Origin: Mrakia gelida
Lineage: Eukaryota; Basidiomycota; Tremellomycetes; Cystofilobasidiales; Mrakiaceae
Assembly: GCA_024345305.1 (NCBI GenBank)
Contig: BRON01000018.1
Span: 558,001 to 622,000 of the forward strand
DNA length: 64,000 nucleotides
Direction: 5' to 3'
Shown in pieces: positions 46,849-58,790 of this stretch (position 1 is its first letter; every line of letters begins with the position of its first letter). A program made the position numbers and the translations under genes. Under the pieces are notes generated by a model. That model was not told the DNA's origin. It was given only the letters and a program-made list of their open reading frames with translations, and ran no database searches.

Positions 46849-47755
46849 TTAGACCTGGGACTTGGCCGCCTTCCTCTTCTCCTCCTTAGCCTCCTCCTTC
46901 CTGATGTTCTTCTCCGACAGAGTCTCGTAGATGATGGTCCTCTTGGTGGTGACCTCGAAGGCGTCGGAGAAGGTGTAGATGAGTCCAATGATGGAGAGAG
47001 AGACTGGAGCGAGGGAAAGAAAAACATCGACCCAGGTCAGCGTGAAGCTCATCAAACGAGCTGGGAGAGTCGAGGGAAATAGAGGAGTCTCGAGAGAGAG
47101 AGAGAAGATACTCACACATAGTCCAAGCGAAGGCTTCGATGGCGATGAACTTGTGGCAGTCGTCCCTGAACCTAGCCCACGAAGGAGTGAAGTAGTCGTC
47201 GGGAACCCTCTTGTAGCATCGCTCCATCTTCCCCATAGGACTCTCCTCGATGATACCAGCTCCAACACCCCAGAAGACTCCGAACATCTATCGAAAGCGA
47301 GCAAAACGAAAGGGTGGAGGGGAGAGTCAGCGTCCGTCGAGGCCCAAAGCGGTCGAGGAAAACAACTCGACGACGAAGGGGAAAGCTCGCTTACCAAGAA
47401 GAGAAGCATGTTGATCTTGAGGTTGAGAGCGTAGTGGAAGATACCGAAGACGAGTCCGACGATGGTGGTGAAGAGAAGGATACCGATGGCGTGGTAGAAC
47501 TCCATTCCAGGCCAGTTGGCCGTTATTTTTCCGTGCTTGGTGATCTGTTCAGAGACGAGTCCGAGCTCTACGATGTCCATGACGATCCAGAAGATGAAGA
47601 AGCACAGGTAGAACTTCTCTCGTCCGACGGAGAAGAGTCGACGAGGTCCATCTGAAGGAGTAGGAAGGGAGGAAGGGTCAGCGAAGCGTCGAGGCTAGGG
47701 CGATTCAAAACAAGCGAGTTGGAGGAGACTCGCCTTGCTCGACTTGTTTAGCCAT
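46849..47755 (-). CDS. Four-helix (MARVEL-like) membrane protein
   Basis: Four exons (47734-47755, 47395-47651, 47116-47287, 46849-47003) give 201 residues. Hydrophobic helices: FYLCFFIFWIVMDIVEL, the IGILLFTTIVGLVFGIF region, NMLLFLMFGVFWGVGAGII, and the AFAWTMFSLSIIGLIYTF region. A conserved-looking loop CYKRVPDDYFTPSWARFRDDCHKF precedes the last helix. The C-terminal tail is long and basic/acidic (KNIRKEEAKEEKRKAAK), so it is cytosolic. Four helices with short loops fit a MARVEL-like fold seen in fungal membrane-organising proteins; the name is inferred from topology. The first intron has a GC donor (CAAG|GCGAGT). Exon 1 encodes only MAKQVEQ. Confidence 0.8.
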
Positions 47756-49797
47756 GTATGCTGTGAGGTGAAGGTGTAGGAGGGTGAGGGTGTGTGTGTG
47801 GTGTTGGGTAGGAAAGTTGAAGGTGTAGTTGGAGTTGGGGGAAGAGAAGGGAAAGGCAGAGTTCAGAAAGTTGGACCTTCCAATTTTGCGAGCAGGGAGA
47901 TTACGTCGTTCTTTCCCTCTCTCCGAGTCAGCAAAGAGCGCGTTCACGGAAGGAGCCTGACGGACTCTGCATGAGAGTTTCGGTCTGCCGAGCTTCGGCT
48001 ACCTTCCAAATAGATCGAAGTTCGGGGAACGCGAATCGAGCGCGTCGCCGACTCATCACCAACCTTCAGGATCAGCCTCTCCCCTCCCTCGAAAAACCTG
48101 CTTCCTTCGCCTCAACGATCCTCCCCGAGCGCCGCCGACTTTTCGAGGTCAGAGTTTACCCTCGAATCTAGCCCTTACACCTCGGTTCAACGAGCATGAA
48201 CTCGTCTCGGAGATTTCTTGAGGAAGGAGTCCGATGTTGAGCTTCCACTTTCGGATCTTTGGCTTCGAGGTGAGTTTTTCCCCTTGCTTTTTGATCGCAG
48301 GGCCGGCGATGGACCCCCAAGGTGTGGGTAGAGGACGAGAAGCTTTCAGGCATGATTTTAGTGGAGGGAAGAGCCTCGGGCGGGCAGAAGGAGTGTTCTT
48401 CAAAGGAGGAAGGAACGAAGGGGAGGAGGGCGGGAAGGGATCTGCACCACTCCTCCGTCCTCGTCTTCTCGAGAAGGGTCTGAGGTTCGCTCGAGGACGA
48501 AATACGCCTTCGTTGATGCAGGGATGTAGATGAGCTTGGTGGCGTGTGTTCAGAAGGAAGGTTTGCTCGTCTTGGGAAGAGGCGGCGAGATACTCGTTTG
48601 GTTCGAGCTCATGCAAACCGCCTTCCCCGACTCCTCCTTCCCGCCCTCCTCGCTCGCTTCCCTCCGTCTATCGCGGCAGGCTGACGTCTTTCCTTCCCAC
48701 TCTCGTCTCGTTCTACATCTCCCATCAGCTCAACGACTCCTCTGGTCTTCAAGCCCGTCGACCTGCCGCTCCCTCCTTCAAATCTCGCTCTTCTCCTCGG
48801 TCTGGTCTCGGTCTTCGCCAGAAGTCGACTGAGACTTGTCTTGATCGGGACTTGGTGGTGGTCCGAAGTGACGATGTTTGTGTCAGGACGCATTTTCGCT
48901 ACCCCACCATCTTCCCTCTCCCTCCCGAGCACTCTCAACCGTCTCTACACCTCCCTCCTCGTCGTTCGCCATCTCTCATCGTCGCGTCGGCCATCTCCCC
49001 GCCTCTCTTCGGATCGCTGAAACTTTTCGAGCCATCAGGATGCAATGACACTTATCCAAAGTCGTTTCTGGCGAAACGAGGGAGCCGGATCGCTCGCTAG
49101 CTCGTTTTGCTCCGTGAGCTCGATTTCGTCCGTCTTCCTCGAACGCGTCTCGACAGCCGCCTTTGCTCGATTCACCTGACTTCACGCTCTTGCCCCAGGA
49201 TCGAAGTGGAAGGACGGAGTCGGTCGAGGTACTCATGCTCATCAAAGAGGTTCCGAATCACAAAAAGAAAGAGCGAGTGAACAACGCGTCGTCCTTCGAC
49301 GAGTGATTCCTCCAGCGACGATGATCTTGAGCGACGTGGAGCGAGATTGGAAATCTGGACAGGGTCGTGGTGGAAGCGAGTTGGTCGAGGAGCTCGAAGG
49401 ATGAACTGGGCAGAAGAGAAGAGAGAGAAGGAGGGTCAGGGAACGAAGGGTTCGACGCGTCACACCTCTCGAGCGAAGCAGAGAGAAGGAGGCTCACGGA
49501 GTTTGAAAACGACCGAAGAGGATATTTTGAAGTACGTAAAGTTGGAAGGAGCTGAGTCGATGCAAGTGAGACGACACGAAAGAGGAAGTCAGTGGAAGGT
49601 TGAAGCGAAGACGACGCGTCGGTGGGAAGCGACTCACCGATGCGAACGAAGAGAGAGTGGAAGACTAAGATGCGCGAGAGGATTCGATGTTACAACTGGA
49701 TGTGATTGGGGAGAGAGGAAAGGTAAGTCAGAAGAGCGTTTCGAAGTTTGGGCGAGGCGAAAGAGAACGAAGCGAAAGAAATCCAACTCACCTCGCT
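47756..49797. other. Long stretch without a confident gene
   Basis: 2,042 bases. A rightward ATG at 48234 with a spliced-looking follow-up (GTGAG donor near 48270, CAG near 48298) could code a 72-residue peptide (MLSFHFRIFGFE, then RRWTPKVWVEDEK), but no homology was recognised. Leftward open frames near 49200-49460 (RFHHDPVQISNLAP) have a good CAG acceptor upstream yet no start. GACGCGTC motifs occur near 49455 and 49614. These may be decayed genes. Confidence 0.35.
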
Positions 49798-50831
49798 CTA
49801 CTCCAGCCCTTCTCCAAACATCTCCTTCAACCTCACCAGCGTACCATCCTCCGTCCTCCACGTCCAGTCCACTCCCCATCGGGTGGGTCTCATATCTGCC
49901 CGCTCCAGCCACTGATCCCGAGTCAACTCCCACACTCTACGAGGGAACCCTTCGAAGACGAGAGAGCGATGGTGTCCGAACGACGTGACCAGCGAGGATT
50001 GGAACGCGATGGCGGCCCGCTTGATGCTCGCCTCGTTGTCGAAGTTGATGGGAGTAGATGGGTAGATGAGGAAAGGGGTATGAGGAAGGGTGGAAGAGCG
50101 ATGGAACGGGAGGAGGAAGCGGTTCGATTGGTACGCGATGTCGAGCGTTGTTTCAATTCGGAGGGAGGCGAAGGAGGAGGAGTCGAGAAGGAGGAGAATG
50201 GTATCATCCCGAGCTTCGCTGATGTAAAAGTCCAGGTCCAAGAAATCAAGATGGCGCCCTCGATGCTCCTCGATGTAGGCCTCCAGACTCCGCGACGTCC
50301 ACTCGATATCCTCTTCGTCAACTTGGGCCTGCACCTCCGCATTCTCCTCTGGTTCCCCGATTCCAGTAGGGCATCCATCGACATCCTGATCGACCGACTC
50401 CTGTTCCTCGTTTCCTCGTCGAGGCGTTTCGACGAAGAGGCCCAGTCGAGCGACGTTGGGAAGAAGGACGCGAGCGAGCTCGACGAGCACTCGAGAAGGT
50501 GAGTCTTCGAGGGCGAAGACCGCTGGCTTGAGCTCTTCTCGTTGAGATCTCCGACGAGTAGGCCGTGGGTAGGGTGGAGGAAGGTGCTCCAGTGGGTGTC
50601 GTCGGCGATGGAGATGGAGTGGTAGTAGAGAGGGAGGCAGAGCTCTCGGACGCCATGAGAGACGAGGAGGACGTGGGAGGTACCGAGGGGAGGAAAAATG
50701 AGGGAACTGGAGTCGTTGGGAGAGGAGAGAGGGGTGGCCGAAGAAACGGATGGGGAAGAGGATGAAGGGAGGAAGGTGAAGAAGAGGATTCGTTCGAGCA
50801 CTTCCAGCGGGACTCGGAGGGGAGGGGACAT
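49798..50831 (-). pseudogene. F-box-like paralog with deletion and frameshift
   Basis: ATG at 50831 (MSPPLRVPLEVLERILFFTF), then SHVLLVSHGVRELCLPLYY and HPTHGLLVGDLNE as in its relatives at 25538 and 30241. At about 50540 the frame shifts, and roughly 20-30 codons present in the 25538 copy (WIEEVKLNFSPHSQIPYDF region) are missing. The next frame continues with SRVLVELARVLLPNVARLGLF and runs to LVFEGFPRRVWELT and WTWRTEDGTLVRL before TAG at 49798. No intron with acceptable sites repairs the join. The C-terminus matches the 25538 copy better than the 30241 one, so these two may be sister copies. Confidence 0.68.
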
Positions 50832-51383
50832 TGGGGAGAAGATGGAGGTGATGGTTTGAGGGATCGGTGGGCCGAAAGTGAAAGTCTTCGAAGGAAGAAG
50901 GGAAGATGAGAGGGTGGGAGTCGGCGGGAGGAAGAAAGCTCGAGCTAAGGTCAACTTTCGAGCTTCCCTTCTCTCTTCTGCCTCCGTCCTTCATCCTCCG
51001 TTTTCGTACTTTTTCGCTATTCCGTGCATCTCGGTGATATGTCATCGTAAATTCTGGAGCTCGACCGTCTAGTGAGTTCCAAAAAGAGAGGCAGGAGGAA
51101 GTGAGGGAGGGAGGGATGACAGGAACGAAGCCGGTGGAGCTGACCTCCCTTCTCCCTTCGCTCCTACCAGCTACTACTCTCCAGCACCCTCAACTACTTA
51201 CTTCTCCATACGTACTCCCAAGAGCTCGGATCAAGCTGTGAGCCCCGATCACTACTCTGGGAGATGAAAAGGGGCAGGTTGAGCAGTCGAGATGGACGAG
51301 CTCACCCCTTCCTCCCTCCTCCCTTCCAGCTCTTCAGCCGTCCTCGAACTTGCCTTCCATCTCCATCGCTCGATTTAAAAAAC
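50832..51383. promoter_or_regulatory. Divergent spacer between two F-box-type genes
   Basis: 552 bases between the start of the frameshifted copy and the start of the gene at 51384, with a CT-rich part and a CGATTTAAAAAAC leader directly before the rightward ATG. No gene was seen. Confidence 0.4.
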
Positions 51384-52207
51384 ATGCCAAAGGTACGATC
51401 CATAGATCAGTCTCCATTGAGTCTCTTCCCCGAAGCTAAATATCCGGCTCGTTCGCCCCAGATCTCCACTCGCCGACAATTGCCATGGGACGTCCTCCTC
51501 CTCGTGTTCAAGCAGGCAGATCCTTCAACCCTCGCCGTCTTGGGTCGAGTCTCGTACGACTTTCTCACCTCGACGGCTCCGGAGCTATATAAGGATGTGG
51601 AGGTGACGTCGATGAAGCAGTTGGAATCGTTGTTCTGCCAGAGGAATGTCGCGCAGATGGGGAGGAAGACGAAGGTGAGCTCGTTCGTTCGCTTCTTCGC
51701 TCGACTCTTCTTCTTCTTCTTCGGCTCACGTCTGCATCTTCTGGTTTACAGAACACCTCGAGATCACCTCGAATCAACCTCCAACTGTCCCTCTCCCAAA
51801 TCCAAACACTCTTCATCAACCTCACCTCACTCGCCTCCCGCGTCACCAACTCCCTCACTATCTCCTCCTCCCGAATCGACGACACCACACCGATCCCTCT
51901 TGGCCACCTTCGAATATCTCTCCACGCGGAAACCCGACATTCCGTGGGACACCTGTACTCTTCACCTTTCCCCTTCCTCAACCCCTCTCGCTGCTCCTAC
52001 GAGGTCGTCCGATACAGGTCGCAGGGGATTGATTGGTTCCCGGTGGAACCGACAGACCGCTCTGCTGGGCATATCTACCTCGTCGAGTGGACCAGATTAG
52101 AGGTCTTGGATCTTTCTCGGGTCGTACCTTATCTCATTCCTCTTCGAGCCGGACCACAAGCGTTGGGCGGTCTGAAAGACGTCTTTGTCGTAGAGGTGGC
52201 GACTTGA
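51384..52207 (+). CDS. F-box-like protein
   Basis: Two exons (51384-51674, 51752-52207) give 248 residues. RRQLPWDVLLLVFKQADPS, LAVLGRVSYDFLTSTAPELY and KDVEV match the F-box layout (LPxDVLLxIF, LxRVSxxF, PxLYxxV). A GTACG donor after the third codon and a CAG at 51461 would remove 69 nt in frame, so the N-terminus may be 23 residues shorter. The second exon is leucine-rich (INLQLSLSQIQTLFINLTSL, LEVLDLSRVVPYLIPL). It is not closely related to the three-member family at 25.5, 30.2 and 50.8 kb. Confidence 0.75.
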
Positions 52208-53193
52208 AGTACGTATACTCCTGCATATTCTTCTCACAGCTTGAGCTGATCTCTTCTTCTCTGTTCTTGATCTGAAGCCTTCCCTTTCCAACCTCGACGC
52301 GTCGACTTCCCTCCAACCACTTCCTCCTCCTCTCCCTCCTTCCCCTCTCTCACCTCACTACCACTCAAGAACCACCACCCTCTAAGTCAACTCAACCATC
52401 ACTCATTCTCCCACTACCACCTCTCAACCACCTCAACTCCCTCCTCATCATCCCACGTCACGTCGCTCGGTCGGTCCTCCCGTTCCTCCTCTTCTTCTCC
52501 TCGGATCGTCGACGCATCTCCCAGGATCAACGCTACCTGTGCGTCTCGTTCATAAACTCTTCAATACGACGCCTTGTCTTGCTCGTTCGGTTCGAATCTT
52601 CTCGACTCGACGCTTACTCTTCGCCTCCTCGCTTCGTTTCCTCTCTCCAGCCCATCGTCGAACTCGGTACTTGTCGGAATCATCTTTCCGAGGACATCCT
52701 CGCTAGAGGGTCCCTCGAATCGGTCGAGAGACGGAGAAGGAGGAGGTCGTGACGGAGGTCGAGCCCGTCGTTCGTCGATCTACTTTTCGTTTCGTTTCGC
52801 TTCGTTTCGTCCTCCTTTTCGTTCTTCGCCTCCTTGTTCAGAGCAACAGTTTCGACGTTATATAAAAGATCGCACACAGTATGAGGAGATGATGTACTCG
52901 CTTTCACTCGAAAGCCCAAGATTGAAACGAAGCGAACGCAGATTAAAGCTGAAGAGGGAAGAGCGAGAAGAGAAGCGTAGAGGGATGCGTGAGATGGAGG
53001 GAGATATGCTAGTAGATGGTAGGTGTGAGGTAAGTGTTGTTTTGTGGAGGAAGTGGGGTGTGAGGGGGAAAGAAGGGAAGAGAAAGAGACGCGACGCGTC
53101 TAAAGAGGGCTATCGAGAAACGAAACAGAACGAAATGAAAGGGAGAGAAGAGAACAAAAGAAAGCCCATTTTTGGTGGTTGAGTTGGAAGAGC
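52208..53193. other. Convergent spacer
   Basis: 986 bases. The first half is rich in CCACCACTC-type tracts; TTTCGTTTCGCTTCGTTTCG occurs near 52790; a TATATAAAAG sequence lies near 52860; GACGCGTC occurs at about 52298 and 53093. Open frames in it lack starts or family residues. No gene is called. Confidence 0.4.
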
Positions 53194-56100
53194 TTATCGG
53201 ATGAGTCGCTCCGCGGGAACCCACTCCCTCCAGGACTGATTGATAGAGACAAAACGAATGGGCGAGGTCAGTTCCGAGCTCGAGGCGAAGAGGAATGGAG
53301 AAGGGGAGGAAAGAGAACGAACCTTGACTTCCGAGGGGATTCGGCCCTCCTGGTATCCATCGAGACCTCCCTGGGGCATCTTCTTGGCGAGAGACTGGAG
53401 GGAGAAGTGCGACGAAAGAGTCAGCGAACGCGAGGGACGAGGGGAGAAGGAAAGGGAACGAACCTCAACGAAGAGCTGAGCACATCGAGCGTTGTTGATG
53501 AGAGGGATTCCGAAGTCGACGGCGTTCCTGAGAGAGAGAAGAGGAAAGGGAGAGAGAGGGAAGTCAGCGAGGGAGATCGAGGGACGAAGACGAGCGAGAA
53601 GCGAAACAGGACTGACCTTCGAGCCACGTAGTCCTCATCGAGGATATCGGTTCCTCGCTGCCTGGCCAAGTTGATAACAGTCTGGATCTCGTGCTGCAAA
53701 GACGAACGGAACCGAAACTCGGTCAGATTTCTCGTCTCGTCTCCTCCACCTCGATTCCAAACCGCGACGAAGAAGTGAAAAGACTCACCTCCTCGAACAC
53801 CTCGTTCAACTTTCTCTTGTCCTTAACGGGGAAGAAGATCTTCTTGCAGGTGACGTAAGGGACGGCGTTGAGGAACTGCTCGACGACGGGCGAGGAGCAG
53901 TAGAGCTTGAATCCGAGCTCGATGAACGCTTTGGCGACGGATCGCATCTCGGGCTTGGTGATGTCTCCACCGATGAGAACTCCGGAACCGGCTCGGGGGA
54001 TCTTGAAACCGTTGACGGAAAGGAGGGAAGCCCTGGGGAGGAGAGAAAGGAAGACGGAGCTTAGATTCGAGGAGCGACAAAGGGAGGACGAGGGAGGAGA
54101 GAAGGAGGGAGGGAGAGGAAGAAAGCGCGAGCTCACCAGTAAGCCTCGTGGATATCAGTTCCGAAAGCAGCGACTTCTCCAGTAGAGGCCATCTCTGAAG
54201 CAAGGGCAGGAAAGTGAAGAAGCGGTCAGTCGAGCGCTCGACAGAGAGAGACGAGGGAAAACGAAAGACGCGACTCACCGACTCCGAGGAAAGGATCAGC
54301 TCCTCCCAATCGAGTCCACGAGAACTGAGGAACCTTGATAGCGACGTAATCCCTCTTCTCCTTCATGAGATCGATAGGCTCGGGAACGTTGATGTCCATG
54401 ATGGCAGCGGTAGCGACGTCGATGAAGTTGTGACCGAGGACCTTGGAGACGAAGGGGAACGACCTCGACGCTCGGAGGTTGCACTCGATGACCTTGAGGG
54501 CGGGCTCCTCGTCGACAGTTCCAGGCTTCCTGATAATCTGCATGTTGAAGGGTCCGGAGATCTCGAAGGCCTTGGCGACCTTGACGGCGATGTCCTTGAG
54601 ACGAGCGAGGTCGGTTTCGTGGAGGGAGAAGGGAGGAAGGACGAGCGTCGCGTCTCCAGAGTGAACTCCGGCGTTCTCGACGTGCTCGGAGACGGCGTGG
54701 ACGAGGAGCTTTCCCTTGTGAGCGACGGCGTCGATGTCGATTTCCTGAGCGTCGTCGATAAACTTGGTGATAACGACGGGGTGGTCGGGAGAGACGTCGG
54801 CGGCCATGCTGAGGAAGTGGTCGAGGGTCGATTCGTCCCAGACGACGTTCATGGCGGCTCCGGAGAGAACGTAGGAAGGTCGGATGAGGACCGGGTAGCT
54901 AGAGAAGGGAAGAAAGACGAAGGAAAAGATCAACTTCCGAAGAAACGAAGGGAAAAAGGGAGGAGAAAGACGCGTCGACGAACCTGACTTTGTTGGCGAA
55001 CTCCTTAGCAGCGTCGAGGCTGGTAACCTCAACCCAGTCGGGCTGGTCGACTCCGATGCTATCGAGGATGGACGAGAACTTGTGTCGATCCTCAGCGTTG
55101 TCGATCATATCAGGGTCGGTTCCGAGGACGTTGACTCCAGTCTGCTTGAGTCGAAGAGCGATGTTCTGGGGGAGTTGACCTTCGAGACGCGTAAGAAAAC
55201 AAGACAAGAACAAGTCAGCTTCGTTCTCGTTCGGGTTTTGAGTCAAGGAGAGAAGAGATGAGGAAGAAAGAAGGGAGAGAAAGCTCACCTCCGACGGAAA
55301 CGATAACACCCTCAGCTCGCTCCAACTCGTAGATATCCATGACCCTCTCGTATCCCAACTCCTCGAAGTAGAGCCTGTCGGCCTCGTCGAAGTCGGTAGA
55401 GACGGTCTCGGGGTTGTAGTTGATCATGATGGTCTTCTTCCCCATCTCCCTGACGGCCCTCGCGCAGGTCACCGCACACCAATCGAACTCGACGGACGAT
55501 CCGATCCTGTAGACTCCCGATCCGAGGACCATGGTACCCTGCTCGTCGAACTCGAGGTCGTGGGTGGTAGCGTTGTAGGTGGTGTAGAGGTAGTTGGTGT
55601 GGGCGGGGAACTCGGCGGCGAGGGTATCGATCCTCTTGACGAAGGGGGTGACTCCGAGCGACTTCCTGTGAGCTCGAACGGCGTCCTCGTTGGACTTGAG
55701 AAGGTCGGCGATCTGAGGATCCGAGAATCCAGTCTTCTTGGCGGTTCGCATGAGCTCGACGTCGACGTCCTCGAGGGCGGTCGTCTTGAGGAGTCGGTGG
55801 ATGTTGACGATGTTGTCGAGCTTGTGAAGGAACCACTTGTCGATCTTGGTGAGGTCGTGGATTCGGTCGACGGTGTAGTCGCAGTTGAGCATGGCGTGAG
55901 CGATGGCGAAGAGTCGTCGATCCGAGTTGTTGGCGAGAGCCTCGTCGAGATCCTCGGGTTGCCAGTAGGGCTCGAATCCGGTGAATCGAGGGTCGACCTG
56001 TCGGATGGCCTTCTGGAGGGACTCCTCGAACGTTCGACCGACGGCCATGACCTCTCCGACCGACTTCATGGCGGATCCGACGTTCCTCTCGACGTACTGG

Positions 56101-57939
56101 AACTTGGCGAGATCCCACTTGGGAATCTTGCAGACGATGTAGTCGAGGGAAGGCTCGAAGCAAGCGGTCGTGGTCTTGGTGACGGCGTTGGGCAGCTCAG
56201 GAAGGGTGTGTCCGAGAGCGATCTTGGCGGCGGTGTAGGCGAGAGGGTATCCGGTAGCCTTGGAGGCGAGGGCACTGAAGGAAGAGACAGAGGTTCGAGG
56301 TCAGCGAGAGGAAAAGAAGGAGAGATCGACGACGACGACGACGAACCTCGATCGGGAGAGACGAGCGTTCATCTCGATAACCATGTACTCTCGCTTGTTG
56401 GGGTTGAGAGCATACTGAACGTTGCACCTAGAAGAAAAGGAAGAGCTCGACTCAGCTCAGGTAGAGGTAGAAGACGAAGAACAGGATCCGAAAGACGACA
56501 CTCACTCTCCAACGACTCCGACGTGTCGAACGATCTTGATGGCAGCAGTTCGAAGCATGTGGTACTCGTCGTCCGAAAGGGTCTGCGAGGGAGCGACCAC
56601 GATGGAGTCTCCAGTGTGTGTTCCGAGAGGGTCGAAGTTCTCCATGTTGCAGCAGATGATGGTGTTCTGAAAGAGAGGGCGAGGAAAAGGAAGGACCAAA
56701 AAACCCTTATCAGCTCGCGTATCCCTTCCTCCTTGCCCTCTTCTTGTCTTCCCACAGGCAAAAACGGTTGACTTACATCGGCAGCATCTCGAACAACCTC
56801 GTACTCGACCTCCTTCCACCCCTTGAGAGACTTCTCGATGAGCACCTGAGGACTCAAGCTGAGGGACTTGGCCGACAGATCTCGAAGCTCGTCCTCGTTG
56901 TTGGCGAATCCTGAACCGAGTCCTCCGAGGGAGAAGGCGGATCGAAGGATGATAGGGTATCCGATGACGGCAGCGGCCTTGAGAGCAGCGTCGACGGTTC
57001 CAACGGCGGTGGACTGAGCGGCGGGGATTCCGATCTCTGGCGAGACGAAAAAGAAGGGAGGAGGGAGGAGATGGAGAGGAGAGGAGAGATAAGCGTTCTG
57101 AGCGAGTTCTTCTCGAACGACCTGCCCTCGAGAGTTTTGGATAGATGGAAGAGACCCTGGTACTAACCGTTCAAAGCCTGACAGAAAAGATCCCTATCCT
57201 CCGAGACCTCGAGCGTCCTGATGGGAGTTCCGAGGACCTTGACTCCGAGTCGATCCAGGACTCCCATCTTGTCGAGCTGGATTCCAACGTTGAGAGCGGA
57301 CTGACCTCCAAAGGTGAGGAGGATACCATCGGGACGTTCCTTCTCGAGGATGGAAGCGACGTAGTCGGCGGTGATGGGGAGGAAGTAGACTTCGGAGGCG
57401 AGGTGATGGGAGGTTTGGATGGTCGCGATGTTGGGGTTGATGAGGATGGTTTCGATGTTGGACTCCTTGAGAGCTTTGATGGCTTGGGAACCTGGTAAGA
57501 GAGGGAAGGCGGGAAGGAGAGGAGAGTGTTAGAAAGGAAGTTTTTCGCGTTCCAAGACGAGAGGAAGCAGAGCAGAGATGGGAAGGGAAGGAGGGAGAAG
57601 GGAAAAAGGGAGAAGCGCCTCGGACTCACCAGAGTAATCGAACTCTCCAGCCTGTCCGATAGACAATCCTCCCGACCCAACAACGAGAACCCTCTTGACA
57701 TCGGGCCTCTCGATCTTGGGCAAGACCTTGGCCGAGATCCTCCTAGCGAGGTCGGAGGGAGAGTTGAGGGTGTGCTCGTCAGGGTTGTCTCCCGAGTAAG
57801 ATCCAACGGCGGGAGCAGCGACGGCTTTGAGCGAGTTGGTAGGACGGTAAGACCTCGAGGGAGTAGTCGAGAGGAACCTAGTCGCCGTCGTAGGGGAGAG
57901 ACGAGCGAGAGGTCGACGAAGAATGCTGGGTCGAATCAT
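53194..57939 (-). CDS. CPA2: Arginine-specific carbamoyl-phosphate synthase, large chain, mitochondrial
   Basis: Fourteen exons (57630-57939, 57168-57491, 56777-57036, 56506-56666, 56347-56427, 55289-56274, 54984-55179, 54279-54898, 54137-54194, 53789-54032, 53617-53693, 53464-53527, 53323-53394, 53194-53235) give 1,164 residues. The N-terminal 50 residues are Arg/Ser-rich without acids ([22 protein letters not shown]), a mitochondrial presequence. The first ATP-grasp half opens with [21 protein letters not shown] and has [10 protein letters not shown] and [22 protein letters not shown]. The second half has [14 protein letters not shown] and [14 protein letters not shown], followed by the MGS-like regulatory domain ([15 protein letters not shown]). 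No CAD-type fusion to ATCase or glutaminase is present, so this is the arginine-pathway subunit that pairs with a separate small chain. Catalytic loops look complete. Confidence 0.96.
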
Positions 57940-58790
57940 CGTGGTTGAGAGGTTGTTGAAAGAAGGGCGTGTGTTTCGAGGGGAGGGATGGGTTTTTTCA
58001 AGGATGGATTTCGATCTGGTCGGAAATGTACTGCAATCAATTAGATAAGAGAGTTAGTGAAGGGTTCTAATGGATACATACAACCAAGTTCTGTTGACTC
58101 ACGTCTTCTGATATGTTCTCAGAGAAGGCTGCAAGCATGCAAAGGCGACTTCAAGCGCAAAGGGTGTTGAAGGGAGGAGGAGGAGGGGGTTGAGGGGAAA
58201 GGGAGAGCTCGAGGGCTGACCGAGAGAACGACGAGGGTTCTTTTTTGATGTAGAGGTGAGGGTGGGGGTTGGACAGAGAAGCCTTGGGAAGAGCTTTCTG
58301 AGAGAGAAGAAGGGGAGGAAGGAGGGAAGAAGACGGTTGGAGGAGAAGAGAACGGAGCTCGCGAAAAAGTCGAATTTGTCCCTCCCAGTCACCATCTCAA
58401 AGCGCAGCTTATCTACGCCGAGAGAGAGAGGCAGGCAGGAAAAACTTGACGACCGTGGGTGAGGAGAATGCGAAAGTCTGTGATGGCTGAACCTCTGAAG
58501 TTTTTCCTGCCATCCCTCGCCCGTTCTCGAGGGAGAGTCGTCAAAGTCCTCGCCTCGGCGAGCTCTCCCTCCCTTCTCGCTCGCGTCGTCCTCCTCCCTC
58601 TCCTCGCAAAAACAACAACAACAACAAAGCCGAAACGAGAAAGCATCACAAATCCACCTATCTATACGGTCTAAAAAAACCTCCTCCTCGTTGTTTTGTT
58701 CTCCCAGCAAACGAATCCCTCCCCTCAACAGCTTCCGAAAAAGTATGACTCGCCGGCTCGCGTCCCTCCTCCCCACCCACCCCTCCTCGT
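57940..58790. other. Spacer upstream of CPA2
   Basis: 851 bases holding the CPA2 promoter side and the 3' flank of the metallopeptidase gene at its left-facing start. CAACAACAACAAC near 58615 is a short simple repeat. A possible spliced 5' leader of CPA2 (CAG-like and GT-like sites near 58030-58100) was considered. No gene was seen. Confidence 0.4.

Noticed and set aside
55560..56771. 403-codon plus-strand open frame across CPA2
   Set aside because: It is the antisense shadow of conserved CPA2 exons and intronic joins; composition is Val/Gly/Asp-rich with no domain.
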